NCBI GenBank assembly: GCA_026954325.1
Contig: JAIXKK010000066.1
Location: forward strand, 37,061-101,060
DNA: 64,000 nt
Direction: 5' to 3'
Source: Bryobacterales bacterium
GTDB lineage: Bacteria; Acidobacteriota; Terriglobia; Bryobacterales; Bryobacteraceae
Shown piece by piece: positions 8,312-17,800 of the stretch. Position 1 is the stretch's first letter. Each line of letters starts with the position of its first letter. A program made the translations under genes and the position numbers. A model generated the notes under the pieces. The model was not told where the DNA came from. It made no database searches and worked only from the letters and a program-made list of their open reading frames with translations.

Positions 8312-9031
8312 ATGATCAACAATTTGCGCCTGGGTTTCAGGGGATTGGCTCTCCTGAGCGTGATGTTCGCGTCCACAATCGCGGCAAATGCGGCGATTTT
8401 GGGAAACCTGAACATAAACGGGTCGGCCACCGTAAGTCTGACAACGATCGATTTTTTGCCCTTGCTGGGCGGAACCGGTGGATTCACGGTCGCATCAGGA
8501 ACCGGCAGCTTCGCGAATCTTTTACCTAATACCGGCACAATCAAGGATCTTGATTCTACGATTCAACCCGTGGGGACGCCTCTCAACGTGCCTAACTTTG
8601 TGGTCCTGGAGGCGCTCCCGAACATGCAACTCACGTTGACGTTCATCCAGCCGGGTGTCTACTCTTCCGCGCTATGCGGCGCTTCGCCCGCGCCAGGCCA
8701 AACCTGCACTCCGACTGTGCCGGGCGGTTCTCCTTTCAACCTCCAGAATTTCGCCGGGTCTACTTCGACAGCGTCTTTTGGGGTTCTGGTGCAGGCTCTC
8801 GATACGAATACCGGAGAAGTCACCGCAGGCACGGGGACGTTCACCACCCCATTCTCGGTGCCATACCAGAGCATTCTGGCGACCCTCGGCAATAATGGCA
8901 CGGTTAGCAACAATCCGTTTTCGGCCACTTTTACTCTCGATACGATCGTTCCTGAACCGGCGACAATGACGATGGGCGCGCTTGGCTTGGGTCTTATCGT
9001 GTTGGGTGCAATCCGCAGGAAGCGCGCCTAA
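8312..9031 (+). CDS. PEP-CTERM sorting-domain protein
   Basis: This 239-residue exported protein has a cleavable N-terminal signal (hydrophobic stretch to about residue 27, ending ANAA). The middle is low-charge and Gly/Thr/Ser-rich. The C-terminal sorting module has VPEPATM, a hydrophobic helix and the basic tail RRKRA. PEP-CTERM proteins are processed by an exosortase and linked to extracellular polysaccharide or biofilm matrix. No exosortase is in this window. The ATG at 8312 follows GGAGG (8302-8306) at ideal spacing; an in-frame GTG three bases upstream is less well placed. Two cysteines in the middle could form a disulfide. The specific function is unknown. Confidence 0.9.
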   Translation: MINNLRLGFRGLALLSVMFASTIAANAAILGNLNINGSATVSLTTIDFLPLLGGTGGFTVASGTGSFANLLPNTGTIKDLDSTIQPVGTPLNVPNFVVLEALPNMQLTLTFIQPGVYSSALCGASPAPGQTCTPTVPGGSPFNLQNFAGSTSTASFGVLVQALDTNTGEVTAGTGTFTTPFSVPYQSILATLGNNGTVSNNPFSATFTLDTIVPEPATMTMGALGLGLIVLGAIRRKRA

Positions 9032-9374
9032 CTTCGTATCATGGTCCGAAGCGGACGGTAACCCGTAGACGGGAATTGAGGTGCGCTTTGTGACCGTTTC
9101 ACCGTTACTTTGAGGACTCCGCCGGCAAACCGCCCGGCGGCGAGCCGAATGCGGTGTTAGGCGGCGGCGATGTCCCACCGTGCCGCAAGCAATCAGGCTT
9201 CGACGCATACGGCTACGCTCCATGATGCCCCGCCGTGGCGGGGGAACACATGCGATCGAGATGAATGCCGGCCTGATGGGGGACAGCATTGCTCTCTTCG
9301 GTACGACCCTGGGAAATGGCGGACTGAGGGAACGCCGCAGCATGGCATAATCGGAGGGTAGGTCCGCAAACCCG
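9032..9374. other. Intergenic region with two hairpins
   Basis: This gap of 343 bases separates the PEP-CTERM and kinase genes. It holds a 5-bp stem (9046-9050 with 9054-9058) and a perfect 7-bp CCGCCGG/CCGGCGG stem (9119-9125 with 9134-9140). Neither is followed by a T run. A GGAGGG at 9354-9359 is 16 bases from the next ATG, far for a ribosome binding site. No convincing gene was seen. Confidence 0.5.
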
Positions 9375-11414
9375 ATGAGGAAGCGCATTTTCTTCGGCAC
9401 GGGGCTCGTGCTGCTGGCCATTCTGGTGACGCTGGTCATCTGGCAGAGCAGCTTCAGCTTTGGCGATTTTGACCCCACCACGGCCACCCAGACGTACGTG
9501 TTCTGGGCGGTATCGACACTGGTCTTCCTGTTGACGGTGACTATCGGCTTCATACTGTTCAAGACGGCGTTGAAGCTGTATGTGGAGCGGCAGCGGAACC
9601 GGGAAGGCTCGCGGATCAAGACGCGGCTGGTCTTCGGGGCGCTGGCTTTGAGCTTCATGCCGGTGCTGTTTCTGGTGTTGTTCAGCGTTTCGGTCTTGAA
9701 CTTCAACATTGCGAGGTGGTTCAGCAGGCCGGGACAGAACATCCGGTGGTCGCTGATTGAAGTGGGCGTGGCGATGGACCACGAGGCGCAGTTGCGGGCG
9801 AAGGTGCTGGCGCGGATGCTGACCGATGCGCATGAGCAACCGGGACCCGAACTGGAGAAGTTCTGCGCCGAGCAGAACGTGGAACAGGCCTGGACCGAGA
9901 GCGCGGACGGGCAGCGGACATTTTTGTGCGGCAAGACGAGGCAGGCGACGGCGCGGTCCGTGGAAGGGCGGGCTCCGTTCGGCGCGGACGCGCAGGTTGC
10001 GGTGCGTCTGTTGATGCCTGTCGATTTCGCGGCCAAACAGAAGGAGATTGCGCAGCAGGTGGCGGAATACGATCTTCTGGCGAAGGAGCAGAAGCAGGTG
10101 CGGAACCTGTATCTGCTGCTGCTGTTTCTGATCACGCTGTTCATTCTGTTCGTGGCGACGTGGATTGCGCGGTTCATGGCGCGGCAGATCAGCGACCCGA
10201 TCTCGGCGCTGCTGGAGGCGGCGGAAGAGGTGCGCAAGGGAAATCTGGCGTATCGCATCAAGGGGAACGCGCTCGACGAACTCGGAGTGCTGGTGCGGGC
10301 GTTCAACCAGATGACGCACGATCTGGACGCGAACAGCAGGGAGTTGGAACGGCGGCGCCGTTTTACGGAAGCGATACTCGAAAGTATTCCCACCGGCGTC
10401 ATCTCTCTTGCTCCGGACGGCGCCATCCAGCGCTACAACCAGGCGTTGAGCAACATTTTCCCCACGCTCAAGCCGGAAAAGCTGACGGCGGTGGATCATT
10501 TGCTGCCGTGCGAAGAGGCCAAGGAGATCCGCTACCTGATGAAACGGGCGCGGCGCACGGGCGTGGCGTCGCGGCAGCTTGACTTCCGCAGGGGAAGGAC
10601 GACGATGCATCTTGCGGTTACGGTGGCGGCGCTCGAGGAGGAAGGGAATTCGGGCTTTGTGGTAGTGATTGAGGATACCAGCGAACTGCTGCGCGCGCAA
10701 AAGGCGGCCGCATGGCACGAGGTGGCGCGGCGCGTGGCGCACGAGATCAAGAATCCGCTGACCCCGATTGCGCTATGCGCGGAGCGCGCGGTGCGTCAAT
10801 TGGACCGGTTGGGAATCTCTTCGGATTCGAGCCGGATTCTGCGCGAGTGCTGCCAGACGATCCTGAGCGAAGTGGAGTCCGTGAAGACATTGGTGGACGA
10901 GTTCTCGCGGTTTGCGCGTTTCCCGAGCGCGCAGCCGGCTCCCGGGGATTTGAACGAGGTGGTGGAGGCGGCGCTGGCGGTTTTCCACGGGCGGCTGGAT
11001 GGAATTGAGTTGCGCAAGGAATTGGAGCCGCATCTTCCGGCGGTGAATATCGACCGCGAGCAGTTCCGGCGCGCGGTGGTGAACCTGGTGGACAACGCCG
11101 CGGAGGCGATGCACGACTCGCACGTGCGCCGGCTTTCCATTGTCACGCGGACCGGCACGCCGGAAGCGGTGGAACTGATTATCGCGGACACGGGTTGCGG
11201 CGTTTCACCGGAAGACAGAGAACGGCTGTTCCTACCCACCTTTTCCACCAAGGGGCGCGGCACGGGTTTAGGACTGGCGATTGTAAATCACATTCTTTCC
11301 GAGCATCAAGCGCACATTCGCGTGGAAGACAATGTCCCCGTGGGGGCGCAATTTATCGTGGAGATCCCGGTGGCGGCGGGCGTGGAAGCGGATTACGCCG
11401 GTGTCGAGGCATGA
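9375..11414 (+). CDS. ntrY: NtrY-like membrane sensor histidine kinase
   Basis: This 679-residue inner-membrane kinase has hydrophobic segments near residues 5-25, 40-65, 85-110 and 240-260. A HAMP domain follows (about 262-315, ARQISDPISALLEAAEEV), then a PAS-like domain (about 328-440), a HisKA domain with His456 in VAHEIKNPLTP, and an HATPase domain with DNAAEAM, DTGCGVSP and GTGLGLAIV. The order TM-HAMP-PAS-HisKA-HATPase, with an extracytoplasmic segment, is that of NtrY. Its stop overlaps the start of the response regulator by four bases (ATGA), so the pair is translationally coupled. NtrY systems sense nitrogen or redox state in other bacteria; the signal here is unknown. Confidence 0.87.
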   Translation: MRKRIFFGTGLVLLAILVTLVIWQSSFSFGDFDPTTATQTYVFWAVSTLVFLLTVTIGFILFKTALKLYVERQRNREGSRIKTRLVFGALALSFMPVLFLVLFSVSVLNFNIARWFSRPGQNIRWSLIEVGVAMDHEAQLRAKVLARMLTDAHEQPGPELEKFCAEQNVEQAWTESADGQRTFLCGKTRQATARSVEGRAPFGADAQVAVRLLMPVDFAAKQKEIAQQVAEYDLLAKEQKQVRNLYLLLLFLITLFILFVATWIARFMARQISDPISALLEAAEEVRKGNLAYRIKGNALDELGVLVRAFNQMTHDLDANSRELERRRRFTEAILESIPTGVISLAPDGAIQRYNQALSNIFPTLKPEKLTAVDHLLPCEEAKEIRYLMKRARRTGVASRQLDFRRGRTTMHLAVTVAALEEEGNSGFVVVIEDTSELLRAQKAAAWHEVARRVAHEIKNPLTPIALCAERAVRQLDRLGISSDSSRILRECCQTILSEVESVKTLVDEFSRFARFPSAQPAPGDLNEVVEAALAVFHGRLDGIELRKELEPHLPAVNIDREQFRRAVVNLVDNAAEAMHDSHVRRLSIVTRTGTPEAVELIIADTGCGVSPEDRERLFLPTFSTKGRGTGLGLAIVNHILSEHQAHIRVEDNVPVGAQFIVEIPVAAGVEADYAGVEA

Positions 11415-12784
11415 AGCGGCATCGCATTCTCGTTGTCGATGACGAGCCCGGGATCCGGCAATCCCTGAAGGGGGTCCTCGAGGACGAGGGCTACGAAGCG
11501 AATTGCCTGGAGACGGCCGAGGAGGCGCTGGAGGAACTCTCGCGCCACCCTTATGACGTCATCCTGTTGGATATCTGGCTGCCGGGGATGGACGGGTTGG
11601 AAGCTCTGCTGCGGGTACAGGAGATTCCCATCGAAGAGCGCCCGACGGTGGTGATGATCAGCGGCCATGGAACCATCGAGACCGCGGTGAAGGCGACTAA
11701 GATGGGGGCGTTTGATTTTCTCGAGAAGCCGCTGAGCATTCAGAAGATCAGCATTACGCTGAAGAACGCCATCCAGCAGCACCGCCTGGAACTGGAGGTG
11801 CAGCGGCTGAAGCAGGAAAGCGGCCCGGGGCCGGAGATCATCGGCAACAGCGTGCCCGTGAAGGCGCTGCGGCAGCAGTTGCGGTTGATGGCGTCCACCA
11901 ACGGCCGGGTGTTGATCTACGGGGAAAGCGGGGCGGGCAAGGAGTTGGTGGCCCACGCCATCCATGCGCTGAGCCCGCGGGCAGCCGAGCCGTTCGTGGA
12001 GATCAACTGCGCCACGATTCCCGAGGATCTGATCGAGAGCGAACTGTTCGGGCACCGCAAAGGGAGCTTCTCCGGAGCGGCGGAGGACAAGACAGGCAAG
12101 TTCGAGAAGGCGCATGGCGGCACGCTTTTTCTTGACGAAGTGGGAGACATGAGCCTGAAGACGCAGGCCAAGGTGCTGCGGGCGCTCGAGGAGCAGCGTT
12201 TTGAGCCCGTGGGCGCTTCGGAGTTCGTGCGCGTGGATGTGCGGGTGATCGCGGCGACGAACAAGAACCTGGAGCGCGAGATCGAGCGGGGCAATTTTCG
12301 CGAGGACCTGTTCTACCGTCTGAACGTGATTCCCTTCAGCGTGCCTCCACTGCGCGAGCGCGTGGAAGACATTCCGTTGCTGGCGAATCATTTCCTGAAC
12401 GAGTTCGCGAGTTCCTACGGCCGGAAGCATAAGGAACTCACGCCGGAAGCCTACGGGGTATTGCAGGATTATCACTGGCCGGGGAATGTGCGGGAACTGA
12501 AGAACCTGATGGAGCGGATTGTGATCATGAATCCGCAGTCGCGCATCGACGCGCGGCACATTCCGCTGAATCCGGCAAGGCGCTCGGTGTTCGAGCGGCC
12601 GATGGATTTCTTCGGGAGCCTGGCGGAGGTTCGGGAGGCGGCCGAGCGGGAGTACATTCTGAAGAAACTCGAGGAGACGAAGGGGAACGTGTCGCGGACG
12701 GCGGAATTGCTCGGGCTGGAGCGGAGCAACCTCTATCGCAAGATGAAGGCGCTGGGGATTGCGGCCGCGGAGCCGCGCTCTTAG
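11411..12784 (+). CDS. ntrX: NtrX-like AAA+ response regulator
   Basis: This 457-residue regulator has a receiver domain (residues 1-120, phospho-acceptor Asp54 in LLDIWLPG, acidic pair D10-D11). A sigma-54-type AAA+ domain follows (about 145-380, Walker A GESGAGKE at 171-178, Walker B GGTLFLDEVGDM), then a Fis-type HTH at the C terminus (KGNVSRTAELLGLERSNLYRKMK). The sigma-54 contact loop, normally GAFTGA, reads GSFSGA (218-223), so it may not activate sigma-54 polymerase in the usual way. ATG 11411 overlaps the kinase stop and begins directly at the receiver domain. Neighbouring targets are not identified. Confidence 0.88.
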   Translation: MKRHRILVVDDEPGIRQSLKGVLEDEGYEANCLETAEEALEELSRHPYDVILLDIWLPGMDGLEALLRVQEIPIEERPTVVMISGHGTIETAVKATKMGAFDFLEKPLSIQKISITLKNAIQQHRLELEVQRLKQESGPGPEIIGNSVPVKALRQQLRLMASTNGRVLIYGESGAGKELVAHAIHALSPRAAEPFVEINCATIPEDLIESELFGHRKGSFSGAAEDKTGKFEKAHGGTLFLDEVGDMSLKTQAKVLRALEEQRFEPVGASEFVRVDVRVIAATNKNLEREIERGNFREDLFYRLNVIPFSVPPLRERVEDIPLLANHFLNEFASSYGRKHKELTPEAYGVLQDYHWPGNVRELKNLMERIVIMNPQSRIDARHIPLNPARRSVFERPMDFFGSLAEVREAAEREYILKKLEETKGNVSRTAELLGLERSNLYRKMKALGIAAAEPRS

Positions 12785-12978
12785 TTTCCCCGGCATGGCC
12801 AACGGCCGAAGTGCGGGGTGGCAGGGCGATGATACGGGCATGGTCCTGGCAGGCTCCCACGGGATTGACGGTTTCCCGCTGCGTCCGGAAGCGGCGGATC
12901 ATGCGGCGCCGCGCGCATGTTACGAATTGTGGGAGTTGACGATACGTGGCGAGTGGGGCGTGCGATGATGGCTGTAAG

Positions 12979-14148
12979 ATGGTAAGCCGTATCGTGCGCC
13001 TGTCCTGGCTGGTATTGACGGGTCTTGGGGCAGTGGCGCCGCCGCCCGCCGTTACCCGCTTGCGAGTCCCGGAGGGTGGCATTCAGCCACAGGTGGCGGA
13101 AGAGCGGGATGGCGGGATTCACATGCTTTACTTCCTGGGCGATCCCAAGGGCGGAGATCTCTACTACGTTCGGGCGAAGGCGGCGGGAGAAGCATTCTCC
13201 AGGCCGATGCGGGTGAATTCGCAGCCCGGCAGCGCGGTCGCCATTGGAACGATTCGCGGTGGGCAGATCGCCCTCGGCAAGGGCGGACGTGTACACGTGG
13301 CGTGGAACGGCTCGAACAGCGCGCTGCCGCAAGGCCCCGTAAACCCGGAGTCCGGAAAGCCGGGCAACCCCATGCTCTACGCGCGGCTGAATGACGAGGG
13401 GACGGCATTCGAGCCCCAGCGCAATCTGATGTCCCGCACCTTCGGGCTGGATGGCGGAGGTACGGTGGCGGCGGATGCGGACGGAAACGTATATGTCGCG
13501 TGGCACGGCAAGGGGATGGGCGCGGCGAAAGGAGAAGCGGGAAGGCAGGTCTGGGTTGCGGAGTCGCACGACGGCGGGAAGACCTTTCGTCCGGAAGGCC
13601 AGGCCTGGAAGGCGCAAACGGGCGCCTGCGGATGTTGCGGGATGGCGATGTTCGGAACGCGCGAGGGGACGCTGCTGGCCCTCTACCGGTCCGCCACGGA
13701 AGAGGTTCACCGCGATATCTATCTGCTGGCTTCGGAGGACAAGGGGAAAAGCTTTCACGGGTCGCTCGTGCAGCGCTGGGAGATCAATGCCTGCCCGATG
13801 AGCAGCATGTCCTTTGCGGAGAATCGGGGTACAACGGTGGCTGCGTGGGAGACCGGGGGGCAGGTGTTCTACGGCGAGGTAAGCGCGGATAAGGTGGCGA
13901 AACCGGTTGGGGCTCCGGGTGAGGGAAAAGGGCGCAAGCATCCGCGCGTGGCAAGGAACGCAAGAGGCGAAACGCTGCTTGCCTGGACTGAGGGAACGGG
14001 ATGGCAGCGCGGCGGTTCGCTGGCATGGCAATTGTTCGACCCAAGTGGGAATCCTATCGGGGAGAAGGGCGGCGCGGCCGGAGTGCCGGCGTGGAGTTTC
14101 GGAAGCGTCGTTGCGCGGGGGGATGGGACGTTCGTCATATATTATTGA
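12979..14148 (+). CDS. Secreted BNR/sialidase-like beta-propeller protein
   Basis: This protein of 389 residues has a signal peptide (MVSRIVRLSWLVLTGLG...). Its repeated blade-like strands carry Asp-box-style motifs, for example ESHDGGKTF and ASEDKGKSF, and HVAWNG / YVAWHG repeats. This is the pattern of BNR-repeat or exo-alpha-sialidase-like propellers, which bind or cleave glycans outside the cytoplasm. A Cys-rich turn, GACGCCGM, in the middle is unusual and could bind metal or form a disulfide. Catalytic residues of true sialidases cannot be confirmed by eye, so enzyme activity is not claimed. ATG 12979 is chosen because it directly precedes the signal sequence. Confidence 0.7.
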   Translation: MVSRIVRLSWLVLTGLGAVAPPPAVTRLRVPEGGIQPQVAEERDGGIHMLYFLGDPKGGDLYYVRAKAAGEAFSRPMRVNSQPGSAVAIGTIRGGQIALGKGGRVHVAWNGSNSALPQGPVNPESGKPGNPMLYARLNDEGTAFEPQRNLMSRTFGLDGGGTVAADADGNVYVAWHGKGMGAAKGEAGRQVWVAESHDGGKTFRPEGQAWKAQTGACGCCGMAMFGTREGTLLALYRSATEEVHRDIYLLASEDKGKSFHGSLVQRWEINACPMSSMSFAENRGTTVAAWETGGQVFYGEVSADKVAKPVGAPGEGKGRKHPRVARNARGETLLAWTEGTGWQRGGSLAWQLFDPSGNPIGEKGGAAGVPAWSFGSVVARGDGTFVIYY

Positions 14149-14409
14149 ATCCCGTGCCGCCTTTGGGTAGGATCGCGCAATTGCCGTGCCTGCCGCGCTC
14201 CATTCTCTTCATTTATTTGGCGCGCGCCAAGACAGCGCTCTCGCGGCCGGCCGCCGCGGATGATGACCGCGGCCGTCGATTTCGCCGAAGACGAAGTCTC
14301 CGGGATGGATGGATGTTAGCGCCCGGTATACGCGGTATTAGCTGAGAGGGCGCCGGATTTTTTTGATTCCGGCCATCCGGTTTCCCGTGGGCGCTACACT
14401 GAGGAAGCT

Positions 14410-14799
14410 ATGATTCCACTCATTGAATATGACGATGCCTCGCCGGAGGTGCGTGCCGTGTATGACGACATCATGGCGGCCCGGAAGACGGATTACATCA
14501 ACAATTTCTGGAAGGTGATCGCGCATCATCCGCCGACGCTACAGCGGACTTGGGAGCGGGTGAAGACGATGATGGGCGCGTCCGGCGCGCTCGATCCGGT
14601 GACGCGGGAGATGATCTATATTGCCGTCAGCGTGACGAACAATTGCGAATATTGCATTGCGACACACAGCGCCTCGGCGCGGGCGAAGGGAATGACGGAC
14701 GAGATGTTCGGTGAGTTGATGGCGATCATCGGGCTGGCGAATGAGACGAACCGCCTGGCGAACGGATATCGCGTACAGGTGGACGAACGCTACCGATGA
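14410..14799 (+). CDS. Carboxymuconolactone decarboxylase / AhpD-like protein
   Basis: This 129-residue single-domain protein of the CMD/AhpD superfamily carries the redox motif C79-E-Y-C82 followed by His86 (NNCEYCIATHSA). This is the signature of peroxidase-active AhpD-like members, small all-helical cytoplasmic proteins that reduce peroxides with a disulfide partner. It has its own GGAAGCT-type upstream site and lies alone, ending at a strong convergent terminator. No partner reductase is adjacent. The preceding gap of about 260 bases contains no gene that can be supported. Confidence 0.85.
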   Translation: MIPLIEYDDASPEVRAVYDDIMAARKTDYINNFWKVIAHHPPTLQRTWERVKTMMGASGALDPVTREMIYIAVSVTNNCEYCIATHSASARAKGMTDEMFGELMAIIGLANETNRLANGYRVQVDERYR

Positions 14800-14805
14800 A
14801 GAAAG

Positions 14806-14830
14806 AAGGGCGGCTCCGGGAGCCGCCCTT
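14806..14830. terminator. Shared bidirectional terminator
   Basis: The perfect inverted repeat AAGGGCGGCT (14806-14815) and AGCCGCCCTT (14821-14830) can extend to 11 or 12 bp with a tiny loop. It sits between two convergent genes ending at 14799 (+) and 14843 (-) and can serve both. The flanking T and A runs are short. Confidence 0.8.
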
Positions 14831-14842
14831 CCCACGGTTGAG

Positions 14843-17800
14843 TCAGAAATACAGCTTCAAGGCCAACTGCAACTGCCTCGGGGTATTCAGGAGGTCGCCG
14901 CTCGATGTCAGTACGCCGAACTGCTGGCTTTGAATCTGTAGCGATCCGGTGCCGAAACGCACGCGGTTGAACACATTGAACGCCTCCGCGCGGAAGTCCA
15001 GGCGGATGCGCTCATGAATCGGGATGCCCTTGGTCAGCGAGATGTTCTCCGTGTAGTTGGGGAACTGGCGGAACTTCGGATTGTAACGGGTCATGTTGCC
15101 GAAGTACTGCGTTGTGCCGGCGAATTGCGTGCCCACCTGCGCCGGGAAGAAGGACGCGGGCTGCACGAACGTATCCACGGAAGGATCGAAGCCGCCGCCC
15201 TTGGTGGAAGCGCGCCAGCCGTCGTAGGTGGAGATGAGCGGGCGGTTGCCCGCGGCAAACAGCACGGTTGGCGTTCCCACGGAGGTGCCCAGCGGAAGCG
15301 GCTGGCCGCCGGCATAGAAGGCGACACCGCTGACCCGCCAGTTGCCGAGAATGGCGGCGGCCGGCCCTTTGTTGAGCATGGCCTTGCCCCTGCCGAACGG
15401 CAGTTCCCAAATGGCGGAGATTTTCACGTTGTGGGTGATGTCGAACTGTCCGATGGACTTCTCCAGCCCGCGGTTGAAGTGGTCGACGGCCGTGCCGCTA
15501 CCCCAGTAGCTGTCGGAATCGGTGAGGAGTTTCGACAGAACATACGAGGCCTGCACGGTGACTCCCTTGGCGTAGCGGCGCTCGACGCGGAAGATGGCCG
15601 CGTGGTAGCTGGAATGGCCGCTGTGGTCGCCGCCGCCGGTGTAGGTGTCGATGCTTGAGTACTGGGGAAATGGACGAAGCGCGCGGGCCACCGTCGCGCC
15701 GCTTCCCCAGCAGGCGTCTTTCGAAATACAGGTGCTCAGGGCGAAAGTCGGGTACGGGCTCCGGAATCCGGCCGCCGCCGCCGCGGGGGAGGTAACGAGG
15801 CTGTTCAGCAGGGAGTAGCCGTACTGATTGAGAAGCTTCGGATCCAATTGGTTATAGTTCAGCAACTGCGTTTGCAGGTGTGACCCGACCATGCCGTTGT
15901 AGGACATCTCGAGAATGGTGCTGCCGGAAAGCTGGTGCTGGATGGATAGATTCCAGAAGTTCTGCTCCGGGAGCCGCGTCGCTTCCCGGCCCTGGAACCA
16001 CGGCATGCTGTCCTTGTTCGAGAAGGACGGGTCGATGAACGGGGGTATGGGATAGTCGGGGAAGCCGTTCTTCAGGGTCATGTTCGGCAGGATGCCGTTA
16101 GTTCCCTGGTCGGGAACGCCATAGGTCTGCGTAAACCCGCGGAAGTGCGAGGACCCGGTTACCGTGGTGACGGCTCCGAAGGAGCGGCCGTAGGAAGCGC
16201 GGACCACTGTGTTGGACGCCATTTGATAGGCGAAGCCGATGCGCGGGCCGAAGCCTTTGAACCACGAATCGGCGAGCGTGCGCGAGCCTTCACGGCCTTC
16301 TCCGGTGCCTGCATAAATGAGAGCTCCGGGGATGTTGCCCGCCCGCGGGTTCGGGCGGGTCGGAGAGAAGTCGCTCCAGCGATCTTCGAGCCCGGTAGGC
16401 GGCATCTGCGCCTCCCAGCGGAGCCCGTAGTTTACCGTCAGTTTGCTGTTCACGCGCCAGTCGTCCTGGATATAGCCCGCGTAGAAGGGCCATTGCTGCC
16501 CGATGAACCGGATGGTGTCGATCTGGCCGCCATTGGCGTACCCCAGCAGGAACGAGGCGAAGGAGGAGCCTCCCAACGCCGGGTTGTTGCTGTTAGGGAC
16601 TCCCGTATTGAGATAGCTGAAACTGGCGCAGCCGGCAACGCACTGGCGTCCGAAACCGTTGTAGTGCGTGAGTTGGAACTGGCCGCCGAACTTGATGGTG
16701 TGGGCTCCTCTCACCCAAGTGAAGTCGTCGTTGTAGCCGTAGATCGTGTTCTCGCTGCCGTTGTTGGCTCTGCCGCCCCAACCCGTGATGTCCCCGAAGT
16801 CGAGGTTGAGGAGGTTCTGGGCACAGTCCGGCACGTTGCCGAGGCATACTTTGTCCTTCCAATTGATGCCGCTCTTGACGGTGGCCTGTGGCGGATCGTG
16901 GTTCTCGCGCCAGTTGTTGCCGCCGGCGTAGAAGTGGTTGAGTTTGGTGGGGCTCATGGTCCAGTCCCAACTGAAGCGGAAGACGTCGCTATTCTGCTGA
17001 AGGTCGTTGTAGTTGGAATAGAGCCCGGGCAGCGTCGGTGGGCCGTTGGGGCCGGGTTCCATCGACCTGCGGTTGTATCCGTAGTAACCCGAGATGCGGT
17101 GCTTGTCGTTGAAGATGTGGTCCCCTTTGACGCTGATCTTGGTGTTCGGATTGACGTTGGTGCCATTGGCGACGAAGTAGTTATTGTTGACGTAGCCGAT
17201 GGTTCCCGGCGCAGCGCCCGTGTTCGGCTTCAGCGTGCCGTTGGCCGTGAAAGCGGCCAACGCTTTCACCGAGATGGGGTCGAACATGCTCTGGGGAATC
17301 CTGTTGCCGGCAAATGGAGCGCGTGTATAGGATCCATCGGCGTTGCGAACCTGCGTGGTGGGGTCGTAAATGGGACGCTGCTTACCTGCCGCATCCACCC
17401 AGTTGCTGAAGTCGCCGGTCAACATTTCCGGCGCGGGGACGGATTGCGTGAAGCCAGTGGCTCCGGCGCGGTTGCGGAAGCCTTCAAACGAAGCGAAGAA
17501 GAAGCTCTTGTTCTTTCCGGAATACACTTTCGGGATGAGGACCGGCCCGCCGAAGCTGGCTCCGAAGTCACTCTGTTTGTATATGGGAATGGGAATTCCC
17601 GCGCGGTTGTTGAAGAAATTATTGGCATCGAACGCGTTGTTCCGCAGGAACTCGTAGGCGGAGCCATGGAACTCGTTGGAGCCGCCCTTGGAAACGAAGT
17701 TCATGACGCCTCCGCCGGCGTGCCCGAACTCGGCCTTGAAGCCGTTCGAGTCCACGGTGAATTCCGTGATTGCCTCGAGCGAAGGGGCATTGGTGGCCAC

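Noticed and set aside
9119..9140. Perfect 7-bp GC hairpin as a terminator for the PEP-CTERM gene
   Set aside because: No T run follows it, so it is listed only as a hairpin in the intergenic note.
14149..14409. Possible gene remnant before the AhpD-like gene
   Set aside because: Short open stretches exist in several frames but none has consistent codon bias or a recognisable motif.
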